The notes under the pieces are model-generated. The model ran no database searches, had not been told where the DNA came from, and was given only the letters and a program-made list of their open reading frames with translations. DNA of 64,000 bases from an uncultured Mediterraneibacter sp. (GTDB lineage Bacteria; Bacillota; Clostridia; Lachnospirales; Lachnospiraceae): positions 1 to 64,000 of the forward strand of contig CALWTQ010000010.1 of the NCBI GenBank assembly GCA_944384505.1. Reading direction: 5' to 3'. Positions within the stretch are counted from its first letter, which is position 1, and every line of letters starts with the position of its first letter. This document shows, one piece after another, positions 32,852 to 41,275 of this stretch. The position numbers and the translations under genes are program-made.

Positions 32852-35149
32852 TCAGATCAGCTCTGCCTTCTTGAATTCATCAAACAGAAGATGCGGCCTC
32901 ATCGGTATCTCATTTAACGCCACGCCTGTGGCCTGCAGGATCGCATTGCGGATCGCCGGAGCAGGAGAACAGGTCGGCGGCTCTCCCAGTGCCTTTGTGC
33001 CATATGCGCTGGTCGGCTCATAATTCTCAATAAATGATGCCTGCAGATCCGGATGATCCATAAATGTGGACAGCTTATAGTCCAGCAGATTATTATTCAG
33101 CGGCCGCCCGGTTCTCTCATCGTAGAGGAGCTTTTCAGAGAGCGCATAGCCGATTCCCATGCTCATGCCGCCGTGCACCTGGGCTTCTGCCAGCGCCGGA
33201 TTAATCAGCTGACCGCAGTCGTGCACGTTTAAGATATCTGTCACCTGCGCACGGCATCCTGGTATGTCAACCTCTACTTCCACAAAGGTACACCCGAATG
33301 AATACGCGTTATTCTTGATCTGGTAACTGCTCTCCGCGGTCAGATGGCCGTTGTTCGTCAGGCTGTACAGCTTTTCCGTTGCAAGCTCTCCTAAGGACAT
33401 CAGGATGTCTCCATCTGTCGTGCGGACAATATTACCGTCCACAACATCCAGGTTTTCCTTCATCTGGCGGGTCAGCTCGCAGGCGGTTTCAATGATCTTC
33501 GCTTTTAAGAGCTCTCCGGTCTGGCGGATGGAAAACCCTGCCATATAGGTCTGTCTGGATGCATACGCTCCGGTTCCGAACGGAGTTATGTCTGTATCCT
33601 GGGTGGAAACGACATGAACCATCTCAAAAGGAATTCCCACTGTGTCCGCCGCCATCTGGGCAAACGCAGTATCCGCTCCCTGCCCGATCTCCGTCTCTCC
33701 TACCTGGACCTGGATGCTGCCATCCTGATTGAGCACCATACGGCAGGCTGATGTTTCAAGAGAGATGGGCCATACGCCTGTGTTATACCAGAACACAGCC
33801 ATTCCGACGCCGCGCCGGATCTCGCCTGTCTGATGGGCGTATTTCTCCAGTCTTTTATCATAACCGAATTCTTTTCTTCCTTTTTCCATACATTCACGGA
33901 ATGTATCGTAATAATTCACGTTTTTCGAGAATCCGTCGGTAAAACCTTTTGGCATGACATTCTTCATACGGAATTCATACGGGCTTACTCCAAGCGCCCG
34001 TGCCACATCGTCCGTATGGCTCTCCATGGCAAACATAGCCTGTGGAATCCCATATCCCCTCATAGCGCCTGACGCTGCCTTATTTGTAAATACAGTATAA
34101 GTATCCGCCTCAATATTAGGACAGGGATAAAGCTGCGGGAAACATCCCATCCCTTTCGCCGCGATGCTGTGTCCATGGGATGCGTACGCTCCCTGATCCG
34201 AAAAGCTCTCAAACTTCCGGGCAGCATATGTGCCGTCCTCTCTCACATAAGAAACGATATGAAAATGAATTGCATGCCGTACTCTTGTAGACGAAAATGT
34301 CTCCTCCCGGGGGATTTCCAGTTTCACGGTCCTCCCGCCCACCACAGTGCTCAGATACGCACAGAGAGGTTCATAGAGCACATCCTGCTTATTACCGAAA
34401 CCGCCACCAATATAAGGTTTGATGATCCTTACCTGTCCCCAGGGAATCCCAAGAGCCTGTCCCACCACACGCCGGCAGATATGCGGGATCTGAGTGGAGG
34501 ACACAACAACCACTCTCCCCTGTTCCATATAGGCATAACAGACCGGATTCTCTATGTGGCAGTGCTGAACCGTAGGCGTCTGGTACCACCCCTCCACTTT
34601 CTTAAGCCCCGGCTCTTTGATAGCGTTTTCGTAATCGCCGTTTCGGATAGAAGTGTGCGCCAGGATATTGTTCGGATATTTCTCATGAAGCTGGGGAGCC
34701 CCGTCTTCCATCGCCTTATGTACATCCAGGACAAAAGGAAGCTCTTCATACTCCACTTTCAGCGCCCGCACCGCCTGAGCGGCAGCAACTTCATTCTCCG
34801 CCACAACAGCAGCCACATCGTCCCCGTAATACCTGACATGATCAGTCAGCAGCAGCCGGTCCGCCACATCCTGGTGGGCCGGCTCCGTGGACCATGGATG
34901 CCCTGCCGTCGGGAAATAATTCTTCGGCACATCAAAACATGTGACAATGCGTACCACTCCCGGGATCTTCTCCGCCTCAGCAGTATCGATCGACTTTACA
35001 TACCCGTGGGCAATCGTTGAGTGGAGCACTTTCGCCACATATGCATTGCGGTCACACAAATCATCCGTATACTTTGCGCGCCCGGTCACTTTTTCAAAGG
35101 CATCCACTCGTTTTACACTTTTTCCGATTACACCATTTTTCTCTTTCAT
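32852..35149 (-). CDS. xdhA: Xanthine dehydrogenase-type molybdopterin-binding subunit
   Basis: Catalytic subunit of the three-part hydroxylase. The 765 residues begin with the small alpha/beta domain (GKSVKRVDAFEKVTGRAKYT) and continue with molybdopterin-contact motifs: GGGFGNKQDVLYE, GAMRGYGIPQ, GETEIGQGADT and the catalytic glutamate in KALGEPPT near the C-terminus. The last motif is ALGEPP, as in classical xanthine dehydrogenases and aldehyde oxidases, whereas the Se-dependent enzyme in this window has GIGEIT. The gene sits between guaD and xdhB, so xanthine made from guanine is the obvious substrate, though hydroxylases of this family act on many N-heterocycles. Confidence 0.92.
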   Translation of the reverse strand: MKEKNGVIGKSVKRVDAFEKVTGRAKYTDDLCDRNAYVAKVLHSTIAHGYVKSIDTAEAEKIPGVVRIVTCFDVPKNYFPTAGHPWSTEPAHQDVADRLLLTDHVRYYGDDVAAVVAENEVAAAQAVRALKVEYEELPFVLDVHKAMEDGAPQLHEKYPNNILAHTSIRNGDYENAIKEPGLKKVEGWYQTPTVQHCHIENPVCYAYMEQGRVVVVSSTQIPHICRRVVGQALGIPWGQVRIIKPYIGGGFGNKQDVLYEPLCAYLSTVVGGRTVKLEIPREETFSSTRVRHAIHFHIVSYVREDGTYAARKFESFSDQGAYASHGHSIAAKGMGCFPQLYPCPNIEADTYTVFTNKAASGAMRGYGIPQAMFAMESHTDDVARALGVSPYEFRMKNVMPKGFTDGFSKNVNYYDTFRECMEKGRKEFGYDKRLEKYAHQTGEIRRGVGMAVFWYNTGVWPISLETSACRMVLNQDGSIQVQVGETEIGQGADTAFAQMAADTVGIPFEMVHVVSTQDTDITPFGTGAYASRQTYMAGFSIRQTGELLKAKIIETACELTRQMKENLDVVDGNIVRTTDGDILMSLGELATEKLYSLTNNGHLTAESSYQIKNNAYSFGCTFVEVEVDIPGCRAQVTDILNVHDCGQLINPALAEAQVHGGMSMGIGYALSEKLLYDERTGRPLNNNLLDYKLSTFMDHPDLQASFIENYEPTSAYGTKALGEPPTCSPAPAIRNAILQATGVALNEIPMRPHLLFDEFKKAELI

Positions 35150-35163
35150 ACCTTCACCTCCGG

Positions 35164-36447
35164 TCAGGAAAGATCAATTTCTCCCCCGTTTACATATTTT
35201 GCGCGGATCTCGCGCTCATCCGCCAGATAGATCAGGCGCTCCAGCCTGCTTCTGATATCCAGTGGCTGAGGATGCGCAAGCCTGACATCATCAAGCACCA
35301 CCGCGTCAAACTCATATCCCTCTTCAAAGCTTCCTGCCTTCCCAAAGAATGCGCCGCCTCCTTTGGTCGCCATATAGAAAACTTCCTCTGCAGTCAGAGC
35401 CTCCAGCCTTTCATCCTGGATCCGCCACCGCAGCTTAGAAGCCTGGATTGCATGAGCCATGCAGCGGAACATGTTTTCCGTCGTACCGCCCGCCACATCA
35501 CTTCCGAGACCCACATTCAGCCCCTCTTCGAGATATTTTCTCACAGGAGCGATCCCTGACGCCAGATTCATATTTGACTCCGGGCAGTGCGCGATAAATA
35601 CGCCGTTTTCCTTCATGCGGGCGATCTCTTTGTCACCGCTGTACACACAGTGGGCCATAATCGTCGGACAGTCCGCGCCGAACAGACCAAACCTGTCATA
35701 TGCGTCCCCGTAGAACTCTGACCACGGGCATAACTCTTTCACCCATTCAATCTCACTCTGATTCTCTGAAAGATGCGACTGAAGCGGCAGCTCATACCGC
35801 ATTTGGATCTTCTTGAGTTCCTCCATCAGCTCATCCGTACAGCTGGGAGTAAACCTCGGCGTCAGTATCGGGCGGGTGCTGGCGTACTTCCGATGATTTA
35901 CATCTTTGATCCACTCCAATGTCTCCTCAGCAGATTCAGATGTTTCCTCGCACAGATACTCCGGACAATTCCGGTCCATATTCACCTTGCCCACCATTGT
36001 GGCAAGTCCGGCCTTCTCGAGCATATCCATAAGAAGCAGTGTTGCCGGGCGATGCACGGTAGCGAAGATACAGGCCCTTGCAGTGGCGCTCCTTCTCAGA
36101 TTGTCCGCGAATATCTTATAAGACTTCTCCGCATAGTCTATATCCTCAAACTTTGCCTCCTCCGGAAATGTATTCGTCTCAAGCCACTCCAGAAGCTCCA
36201 TATCCATTCCCAGACCTCTGAATGAGTACTGCGGCGCATGCACATGCAGGTCAACAAGTCCCGGGATAATCAGGCAGTCCCCGTAATCACGGATCGGGGT
36301 TCCGCCCAGTCGGAAGGGAAGAGTCTGATATACTCCCTCCACTTTTCCTTCCCTGCACACCAGGTATCCATGCTCACATATCGCAAGCTCTGTCTGGCTT
36401 TTACTGTACACAATATTTCCCTTCAAAATAAAAATAGATTCATTCAT
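35164..36447 (-). CDS. guaD: Guanine deaminase
   Basis: Zinc hydrolase converting guanine to xanthine and ammonia. Ligand motifs: LVDLHVHAPQYSFRGLG with H68 and H70, PLQSHLSENQSE, IMAHCVYSGD and the Asp in VGLGSDVAGGT; the segment CPESNMNLASG is typical of guanine deaminases. ATG 36447 is preferred to an upstream in-frame start at 36501, because GGAG lies about ten bases upstream and the family N-terminus (ESIFILKGNIVY) begins there; this gives 427 residues, the usual size. It is first in the operon with xdhABC, so guanine to xanthine to urate (or another oxidised purine) is the natural reading. Confidence 0.92.
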   Translation of the reverse strand: MNESIFILKGNIVYSKSQTELAICEHGYLVCREGKVEGVYQTLPFRLGGTPIRDYGDCLIIPGLVDLHVHAPQYSFRGLGMDMELLEWLETNTFPEEAKFEDIDYAEKSYKIFADNLRRSATARACIFATVHRPATLLLMDMLEKAGLATMVGKVNMDRNCPEYLCEETSESAEETLEWIKDVNHRKYASTRPILTPRFTPSCTDELMEELKKIQMRYELPLQSHLSENQSEIEWVKELCPWSEFYGDAYDRFGLFGADCPTIMAHCVYSGDKEIARMKENGVFIAHCPESNMNLASGIAPVRKYLEEGLNVGLGSDVAGGTTENMFRCMAHAIQASKLRWRIQDERLEALTAEEVFYMATKGGGAFFGKAGSFEEGYEFDAVVLDDVRLAHPQPLDIRSRLERLIYLADEREIRAKYVNGGEIDLS

Positions 36448-36587
36448 CGTCTGACGTCTCCTTTCATAACTACAGCTACGCGGCACATCCTTTGTGCCCA
36501 CACACTTATAGTCAACCGTTTACGGCGGCTGGTAGAGACGTTCAACCGATTATGAACCTATATAAGTACACATATTTTCTTTCTTGT

Positions 36588-36617
36588 TATGGTAACACCA
36601 TAGGGAGAACCTGTCAA
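36588..36617 (-). promoter_or_regulatory. Promoter with internal palindrome upstream of guaD-xdhABC
   Basis: On the minus strand TTGACA (36617-36612) is followed by a 17-base spacer and TACCAT. The palindrome TATGGT-GTT-ACCATA (36602-36588) covers the spacer end and the -10. A dyad in this place is typical of repressors or MerR-type activators. No regulator gene is adjacent, so the binder is unknown. Confidence 0.45.
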
Positions 36618-36624
36618 CCATTAT

Positions 36625-37578
36625 TTACATTCTTTCCAGCATTACTTCCACAACGCCGCCGCAGACCATTCCCTCATCCTCTGCGGCCTCCATTGTCATA
36701 TCCACTTTACAGATCTGGAAATCCGGACTTCCCGTCCGCATCATCAGAAGTGCCTTTTGAATAATCTCACTCTCCACGCATCCGCCGCCGATAGTGTCAA
36801 CCGTACTTCCATCCTCCCGGATCAGCATTTTCGTCCCAACACCGCGGGGAGCGGACCCTTTCCTGGAGATAATTGTGGAGAGCACTTTCGCTCCCGAATC
36901 GTCTAAAATAGCGGCAAGCAGTTCTTTCGAATATCCGCTGCCTTTCTCTCTTCCATTCTTTACCTGGATGATCTCCGCCATGACAGATACCGCGATCTCC
37001 TCTGGCGTCTGAGCGCCGATCTTCAATCCGATGGGCGTGTGGACTCCTTCAAGGATCTCCCTGCTGATCCCCGTTTTCTCAATCTGGTCTTTCACAATAG
37101 CCACGCGCCGCCTGCTGCCCATCATCCCCACATATGCATAGGGCTTATGGAGGATGTTTTCAAGGCAGATCGTATCATACCTGTGTCCTCTGGTCACAAT
37201 GACAAACCAGGAATCCAAGTCGCCGCTGATCTGCGAAAGCCCTTTTTCAAAAGTCTCACAGATCACCTGATCCGCCCCCGCCGCTCTTGCGTTGTCAGCA
37301 AATTTCGGGCGGTCCTCCAATACTGTCACCTCAAACCCCAGCATTTTCCCAATGCGGATGATCGGCATGGAAACATGTCCTCCTCCACAGATAACAAGCT
37401 TCGCCGGGCGGCTGATCCGCTCACAGAATACATGTCCCCCCGTTTCCTGTCCTGAATGCGGCGCGGCTGTTAAAAGTCTTTTTTCTCCCGCATGCTCTCC
37501 TTCCAGCACAGTCTCTGACCAGATATCTCCATCTGTATTTTTCATTGCTTCTTCCAGCCGTCTGTAAAATGAATTCAT
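36625..37578 (-). CDS. XdhC/CoxI-family molybdenum hydroxylase maturation protein, domain order reversed
   Basis: XdhC/CoxI proteins bind molybdenum cofactor, help sulfurate it and insert it into xanthine dehydrogenase or CO dehydrogenase. The usual order is a CoxI-type domain first and a Rossmann domain second. Here the Rossmann part comes first (PAKLVICGGGHVSMPIIRIG near residue 60, VTVLEDRPKFADNA, FVIVTRGHRYD, YVGMMGSRRR), and the CoxI part is C-terminal (STIISRKGSAPRGVGTKMLI, TIGGGCVESEI, MVCGGVVEVMLE). All motifs look intact in 317 residues. It is upstream of guaD-xdhABC on the same strand, with the guaD promoter in between, and is the likely maturation factor for XdhABC. Confidence 0.87.
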   Translation of the reverse strand: MNSFYRRLEEAMKNTDGDIWSETVLEGEHAGEKRLLTAAPHSGQETGGHVFCERISRPAKLVICGGGHVSMPIIRIGKMLGFEVTVLEDRPKFADNARAAGADQVICETFEKGLSQISGDLDSWFVIVTRGHRYDTICLENILHKPYAYVGMMGSRRRVAIVKDQIEKTGISREILEGVHTPIGLKIGAQTPEEIAVSVMAEIIQVKNGREKGSGYSKELLAAILDDSGAKVLSTIISRKGSAPRGVGTKMLIREDGSTVDTIGGGCVESEIIQKALLMMRTGSPDFQICKVDMTMEAAEDEGMVCGGVVEVMLERM

Positions 37579-37599
37579 CTCTCCGCCTCCAATCCAGCT

Positions 37600-39057
37600 T
37601 CACTGCGCAAGTCTGGCCAGCACGTCTTTGAGCAGCATATAAAACCGTTCAAAAGAATCCAGCGGCATATTTTCATCCGGTGTATGCACATTGTTCAAGG
37701 TGGGCCCCACCGCGATCGCGTCCAGCCCCGGCAGCGCGTCCGCAAATAATCCGCACTCGAGTCCCGCATGAAGCGCTTCCAGCTCCAATTCTTTTCCAAA
37801 AAGTTCCCTGTAGCTGTCACTAAATACTTCCCGAATCCGGGATTCCTCTTTGAAGTCCCACCCCGGGTATTCTCCCCTGTAAGAGATCGCAAAACCAAAC
37901 GTCTTCGCAAGCAGCGCAAATCTCTCTTTCATATCCTCTTTAAGCGACGACACACAAGAGCGCGGAGCCGCAACAATGAGTATCTCTTCGTTATCGGCTT
38001 TCACGATGCCCAGGTTTGAGGAGGCTTCAACAAATCCATCCATTTTCATGCTTCTTCTGCCCACTCCGTTTGGCGCAAGACGGATCACTCCCAGAAGAGC
38101 CTCCGCATCTTCTGCTTTCAGGGCCGGCACACTTCTCCCCTCTTCGACTGACACCTCACACGCAAAGTCCGGTTCTGACGACGCATTCTCTGCGGCGATA
38201 ATCTCCGCCAGAGCACAGGCAGTCTCCTCCGCATTCTCCGCCTGTTCCCTGTCCTCATAAATCAGGGATGCCTCGCATTCTCTCGGAATCGCATTGTCCT
38301 TCGTTCCTCCTGAAAAGGTCACAAGCTTCCCGCCTGTCTGACACATCATCCGCTCCACTATGCGTGCCATGAGGAGGTCTGCATTCTGTCTTTCCTTATC
38401 AATATCTGTCCCGGAATGTCCTCCCAGCAGCCCTTCTATCTTAATCTGCACTAGAGTCCCTTCTGCCTCCACTCTTTCCACAGGCTTAGTCAGCCGTACA
38501 CGAACTCCCCCTGCGCAGCTGACTGCGGCGATCCCCTCTTCTTCTGAATCCAGATTAATCATCGTCCGCGCCGTAATCTTTGATTTATCAAGGGTTCGGG
38601 CGCCATTGAGCCCCACTTCCTCCTCCGTTGTAAACACACATTCCACCGGCGGATGTATAATCTCCTCATCGTCCAGCACCATCATCATCAATGCCACAGC
38701 GGCGCCGTCATCCGCTCCGAGAGTTGTCCCGTCAGCGGAAATCACACCGTCTTTGAAGATCAGATGGATCCCTTCCTTCTCAAAATCGTGCTCTACTCCC
38801 GCCAGCTTGTCGCACACCATATCAATGTGGCCCTGCAGCATAACAGGCGGTTTATCCTCCGCGCCTTTGCTTCCCTGCTTTTTTATAATCACATTGTACG
38901 CTTCATCCTGATAAACTGTAAGTCCGCGGTCCTCTGCAAATTTCACAAGGAAATCGCTGATCCCCTTCTCATTGCCTGATCCCCTCGGGATTGCGCAGAT
39001 ATCTTCAAAATAATGAAATAATTTTTCCGGCTGAAATCCTAAAATCTTATACTCCAT
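37600..39057 (-). CDS. pepD: Cytosolic dipeptidase PepD (M20C, beta-Ala-His/Xaa-His type)
   Basis: Metallo-dipeptidase that cleaves Xaa-His and many other dipeptides. Motifs: PPVMLQGHIDMVCDK with His and Asp, GTTLGADDGAAVALM with the bridging Asp, VFTTEEEVGLNGAR with the catalytic Glu, LDSEEEG, GLLGGHSGTDIDKERQNA, and HAGLECGLF near the end. ATG 39057 is chosen over 39096, because AAGGAGAG lies directly upstream; the result, 485 residues, equals E. coli PepD. It may share a transcript with the XdhC-like gene 21 bases downstream. No functional link to purines is evident. Confidence 0.93.
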   Translation of the reverse strand: MEYKILGFQPEKLFHYFEDICAIPRGSGNEKGISDFLVKFAEDRGLTVYQDEAYNVIIKKQGSKGAEDKPPVMLQGHIDMVCDKLAGVEHDFEKEGIHLIFKDGVISADGTTLGADDGAAVALMMMVLDDEEIIHPPVECVFTTEEEVGLNGARTLDKSKITARTMINLDSEEEGIAAVSCAGGVRVRLTKPVERVEAEGTLVQIKIEGLLGGHSGTDIDKERQNADLLMARIVERMMCQTGGKLVTFSGGTKDNAIPRECEASLIYEDREQAENAEETACALAEIIAAENASSEPDFACEVSVEEGRSVPALKAEDAEALLGVIRLAPNGVGRRSMKMDGFVEASSNLGIVKADNEEILIVAAPRSCVSSLKEDMKERFALLAKTFGFAISYRGEYPGWDFKEESRIREVFSDSYRELFGKELELEALHAGLECGLFADALPGLDAIAVGPTLNNVHTPDENMPLDSFERFYMLLKDVLARLAQ

Positions 39058-39092
39058 TTTATCTCTCTCCTTTCTCACTTCTGATATTCCTT

Positions 39093-39410
39093 TCATAGTC
39101 CCAGAAATGCGCAGCTCACGGCAATCACAATCGCCGGCAGCATATTCGCCACTTTCAGCTTCTTCTCCCAGAGAAGGTTCACTCCCACACAGAAAATAAG
39201 CATCCCTTCCCCATAGAAGCCGTCATCACACAGATAATAATCATATCCAGCACTGCTTTCAGCGTCAGCGTAGAAGGATCCCCCGATATCCCGTCCTGTA
39301 TAGCGCCCACAACTGCCATAGCTCCGATACATACAGTAAGCGACGCTGATACAAAAGCGTCCACAAACTTCTTCTCTCTGCTGTTCCCGGTTTTCACCTT
39401 CAGCTTAGAA
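39093..39410 (-). pseudogene. Remnant of a DUF554-family membrane protein gene
   Basis: Two overlapping minus-strand frames each match part of DUF554 proteins (YdfK/YqgA type, normally about 225-240 residues). Frame one (39397-39179) holds SREKKFVDAFVSASLTVCIG and MAVVGAIQDGISGDPSTLTL, the middle of the family. Frame two (ending 39093) holds GEGMLIFCVGVNLLWEKKLK and VANMLPAIVIA, its C-terminus. The N-terminal ~80 residues are missing, about 45-60 residues between the two parts are deleted, and the frames are shifted. No ribosome site precedes either part. A former gene decayed here between pepD and the mgtE leader. Confidence 0.75.
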
Positions 39411-39449
39411 GTATACGCCTATTTTTATTCTGTAACAAGCAGTTTTTTC

Positions 39450-39478
39450 TTGACATTCCCTCCCGGCAGGGCTACAAT
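39450..39478 (+). promoter_or_regulatory. Promoter of the M-box/mgtE transcript
   Basis: TTGACA (39450-39455), 17 bases, TACAAT (39473-39478), just upstream of the M-box leader. Confidence 0.7.
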
Positions 39479-39504
39479 AACCACGTAATTAAACAAAATA
39501 CATT

Positions 39505-39640
39505 ATTTCGGTAGGTGAGGTTACCACAGGGATTGGGGAAAAACCCCGAAGATTGCTGCCGCGAGATTGTGGAGACACAATAAGATGGTCAGCAGGCTGT
39601 GTCGTGAAGGTGCAGCCTAATGCAATTGATATGCCCTGTG
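39505..39640 (+). promoter_or_regulatory. M-box (ykoK) magnesium riboswitch
   Basis: The leader contains the M-box hallmarks in order: GGTAGGTGAGG near 39510, a variable GGGG-AAAA-CCCC stem, GCTGCCGC, GATGGTCAGCAGGCTG, and the closing GGTGCAGCCTAATGC near 39617-39631. M-boxes fold when Mg2+ is high and stop transcription of Mg transporter genes. The gene downstream is mgtE and a terminator follows at 39703-39730, so the assignment is mutually supported. Confidence 0.88.
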
Positions 39641-39702
39641 ATACTAAAGCTTGAACGATGCATACTGCTCATATTATTCCTCATTATGGGATAATTCATT
39701 TC

Positions 39703-39730
39703 GTCATTGTTCAGGCAATGGCGTTTTTTA
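39703..39730 (+). terminator. Riboswitch-controlled terminator upstream of mgtE
   Basis: GTCATTG (39703-39709) and CAATGGC (39716-39722) form a short stem followed by GTTTTTTATT. It lies between the M-box and the coding region, the expected expression platform. Confidence 0.65.
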
Positions 39731-39740
39731 TTATAACAGA

Positions 39741-39762
39741 ATGGCGCGGGCTGAACTGTTAC
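39741..39762. repeat. Short repeat end, ATGGCGCGGGCTGAACTG
   Basis: Copy of the short repeat end, directly after the mgtE leader terminator. It matches 27971-27987 in all but one of 17 positions. Confidence 0.5.
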
Positions 39763-39785
39763 TACTGAAAGAAGGAGGTGAGGTT

Positions 39786-39974
39786 ATGGACTCTGGTGCC
39801 AGTTGTCACTTGTGCAGCTTATTATCGTTAAAAAATTACATAAAGAGAGGTACTTATCATGAACAAAGATATTTTTGTAAAACTCCTCCAGCAGCGTCAG
39901 TTCAAAGCTGTGAGGAGCATTCTGGATGTAATGAACGAAGTGGACATAGCCTCCCTTCTCTCAGAACTGGATGA
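39786..39974 (+). CDS. Possible upstream open reading frame overlapping mgtE (62 codons)
   Basis: ATG 39786 has a perfect AAGGAGG seven bases upstream, better than the site of mgtE itself. The frame begins MDSGASCHLCSLLSLKNYIK and runs 116 bases into mgtE in another frame. Only the first ~24 codons are free of mgtE constraint. A short translated leader could tune mgtE translation. No family is recognised, and the part inside mgtE is probably without meaning. Confidence 0.3.
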   Translation: MDSGASCHLCSLLSLKNYIKRGTYHEQRYFCKTPPAASVQSCEEHSGCNERSGHSLPSLRTG

Positions 39975-41190
39975 TAAAGAACTGGCCCTTGCGTTCCGTC
40001 TGATTCCGAAGGATAAAGCGGCGGAAGTGTTTGCCAACATGGACAGCTCCATGCAGTCAAATCTCGTAGAAATGTTTTCTGAAACAGAGCTGCGCGAGCT
40101 TCTTGACGACTTATATATGGATGATACCGTTGACATGCTGGAAGAGCTCCCTGCAAACCTGGTAAACCGCATCCTCGATACGGTAAGCCCTTCTGACCGC
40201 GCGCTGATCAATCAGCTTCTGAACTATCCCGAAGACAGCGCCGGAAGCATTATGACAACAGAATATGTGGATATCCGGGAATCCATGACCGTGGCACAGG
40301 CAATGGCTCATATCAAAGAAACCGGGATCCACAAAGAGACGATCTATACCTGTTACGTCACTGACAAGCGCCGGCTGATCGGCATTGTCAGCGCCAAAGA
40401 TCTGATGACCACAGACGATGATGTACTGATCCAGGATCTCATGGAAAAGGAGATTATATCCGTACATACCCATACAGATAAAGAGGAAGTAGCCCAGCTT
40501 TTCACAAAGTATGATTTTCTGGCAATCCCCGTACTCGATGCAGATGAAAGAATGGTCGGTATCGTAACATTTGACGATGCGATGGACGTCATGGTAGACG
40601 AGGCCACAGAAGACATCACAAAGATGGCTGCTATCAATCCCAGTGAAAAGACTTATTTTGAAACATCGGTTTTCACCCATGCGAAAAACAGGATTCCATG
40701 GCTGTTAATTCTCATGTTTACATCGATCATAACCGGTACGATTATTACAAAATACGAGGATGCGTTTGCGGCGATTCCCCTGCTCGTTTCCTTCATCCCC
40801 ATGCTGATGGACACGGGCGGAAACTGCGGTTCCCAGAGTTCCACGCTGATCATCCGCGGTATTGCGCTGTCCCAGATCCGTTTTAAAGACTTTTTCCGGG
40901 TCATCTTTAAGGAATTCCGGATCTCCCTGATCGTAGGGGCTGTGCTGGCGGTCTCCAACGGAATCCGGATCATGATCCAGTATGACAATCCAAGCCTTGC
41001 CCTTGTGATTGCATTCTCCCTCGTCGGCACAGTCATCATGGCCAAGCTGATCGGCTGCATGCTTCCCCTGCTGGCAAGCAGAGTTCATCTGGATCCGGCG
41101 ATTATGGCGTCGCCTTTGATTACAACATTAGTAGATATCTTTTCAATCTTGATTTATTTTAATATTGCGACAATGCTGTTTAACCTGTAA
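39859..41190 (+). CDS. mgtE: Magnesium transporter MgtE
   Basis: Mg2+-gated Mg2+ channel in the cytoplasmic membrane. Domains in order: the cytosolic MgtE N-domain (residues about 1-130, MNEVDIASLLSELDDKEL, NRILDTVSPSDRALI, NYPEDSAGSIMTTEYV), two CBS domains (about 131-260, YVTDKRRLIGIVSAKDLM, VLDADERMVGIVTFDDAMD), and five membrane helices (285-443) with the pore motif LMDTGGNCGSQSSTLIIR. The 443 residues are normal. AGAGAGG lies upstream of the ATG. Expression is predicted to be shut off at high Mg2+ by the M-box. Confidence 0.95.
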   Translation: MNKDIFVKLLQQRQFKAVRSILDVMNEVDIASLLSELDDKELALAFRLIPKDKAAEVFANMDSSMQSNLVEMFSETELRELLDDLYMDDTVDMLEELPANLVNRILDTVSPSDRALINQLLNYPEDSAGSIMTTEYVDIRESMTVAQAMAHIKETGIHKETIYTCYVTDKRRLIGIVSAKDLMTTDDDVLIQDLMEKEIISVHTHTDKEEVAQLFTKYDFLAIPVLDADERMVGIVTFDDAMDVMVDEATEDITKMAAINPSEKTYFETSVFTHAKNRIPWLLILMFTSIITGTIITKYEDAFAAIPLLVSFIPMLMDTGGNCGSQSSTLIIRGIALSQIRFKDFFRVIFKEFRISLIVGAVLAVSNGIRIMIQYDNPSLALVIAFSLVGTVIMAKLIGCMLPLLASRVHLDPAIMASPLITTLVDIFSILIYFNIATMLFNL

Positions 41191-41204
41191 GGTGGAATTG
41201 ATTC

Positions 41205-41275
41205 AAAAAAGGATGCGGCAGATTTTCTTTTGAACCTTGAAGATTCTCAAGAAAATCTATCGCATCCTATTTATT
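41205..41275. terminator. Bidirectional terminator between mgtE and ilvE
   Basis: GGATGCGGCAGATTTTCTT (41211-41229) pairs at 17 of 19 positions with AAGAAAATCTATCGCATCC (41249-41267), with A-rich sequence before and T-rich sequence after. It separates convergent genes. Confidence 0.75.

Noticed and set aside
39651-39785. Upstream part of the plus-strand frame starting at 39651
   Set aside because: It lies in the M-box 3' region and terminator; only the portion from ATG 39786 has a ribosome site and is kept as a low-confidence upstream frame.
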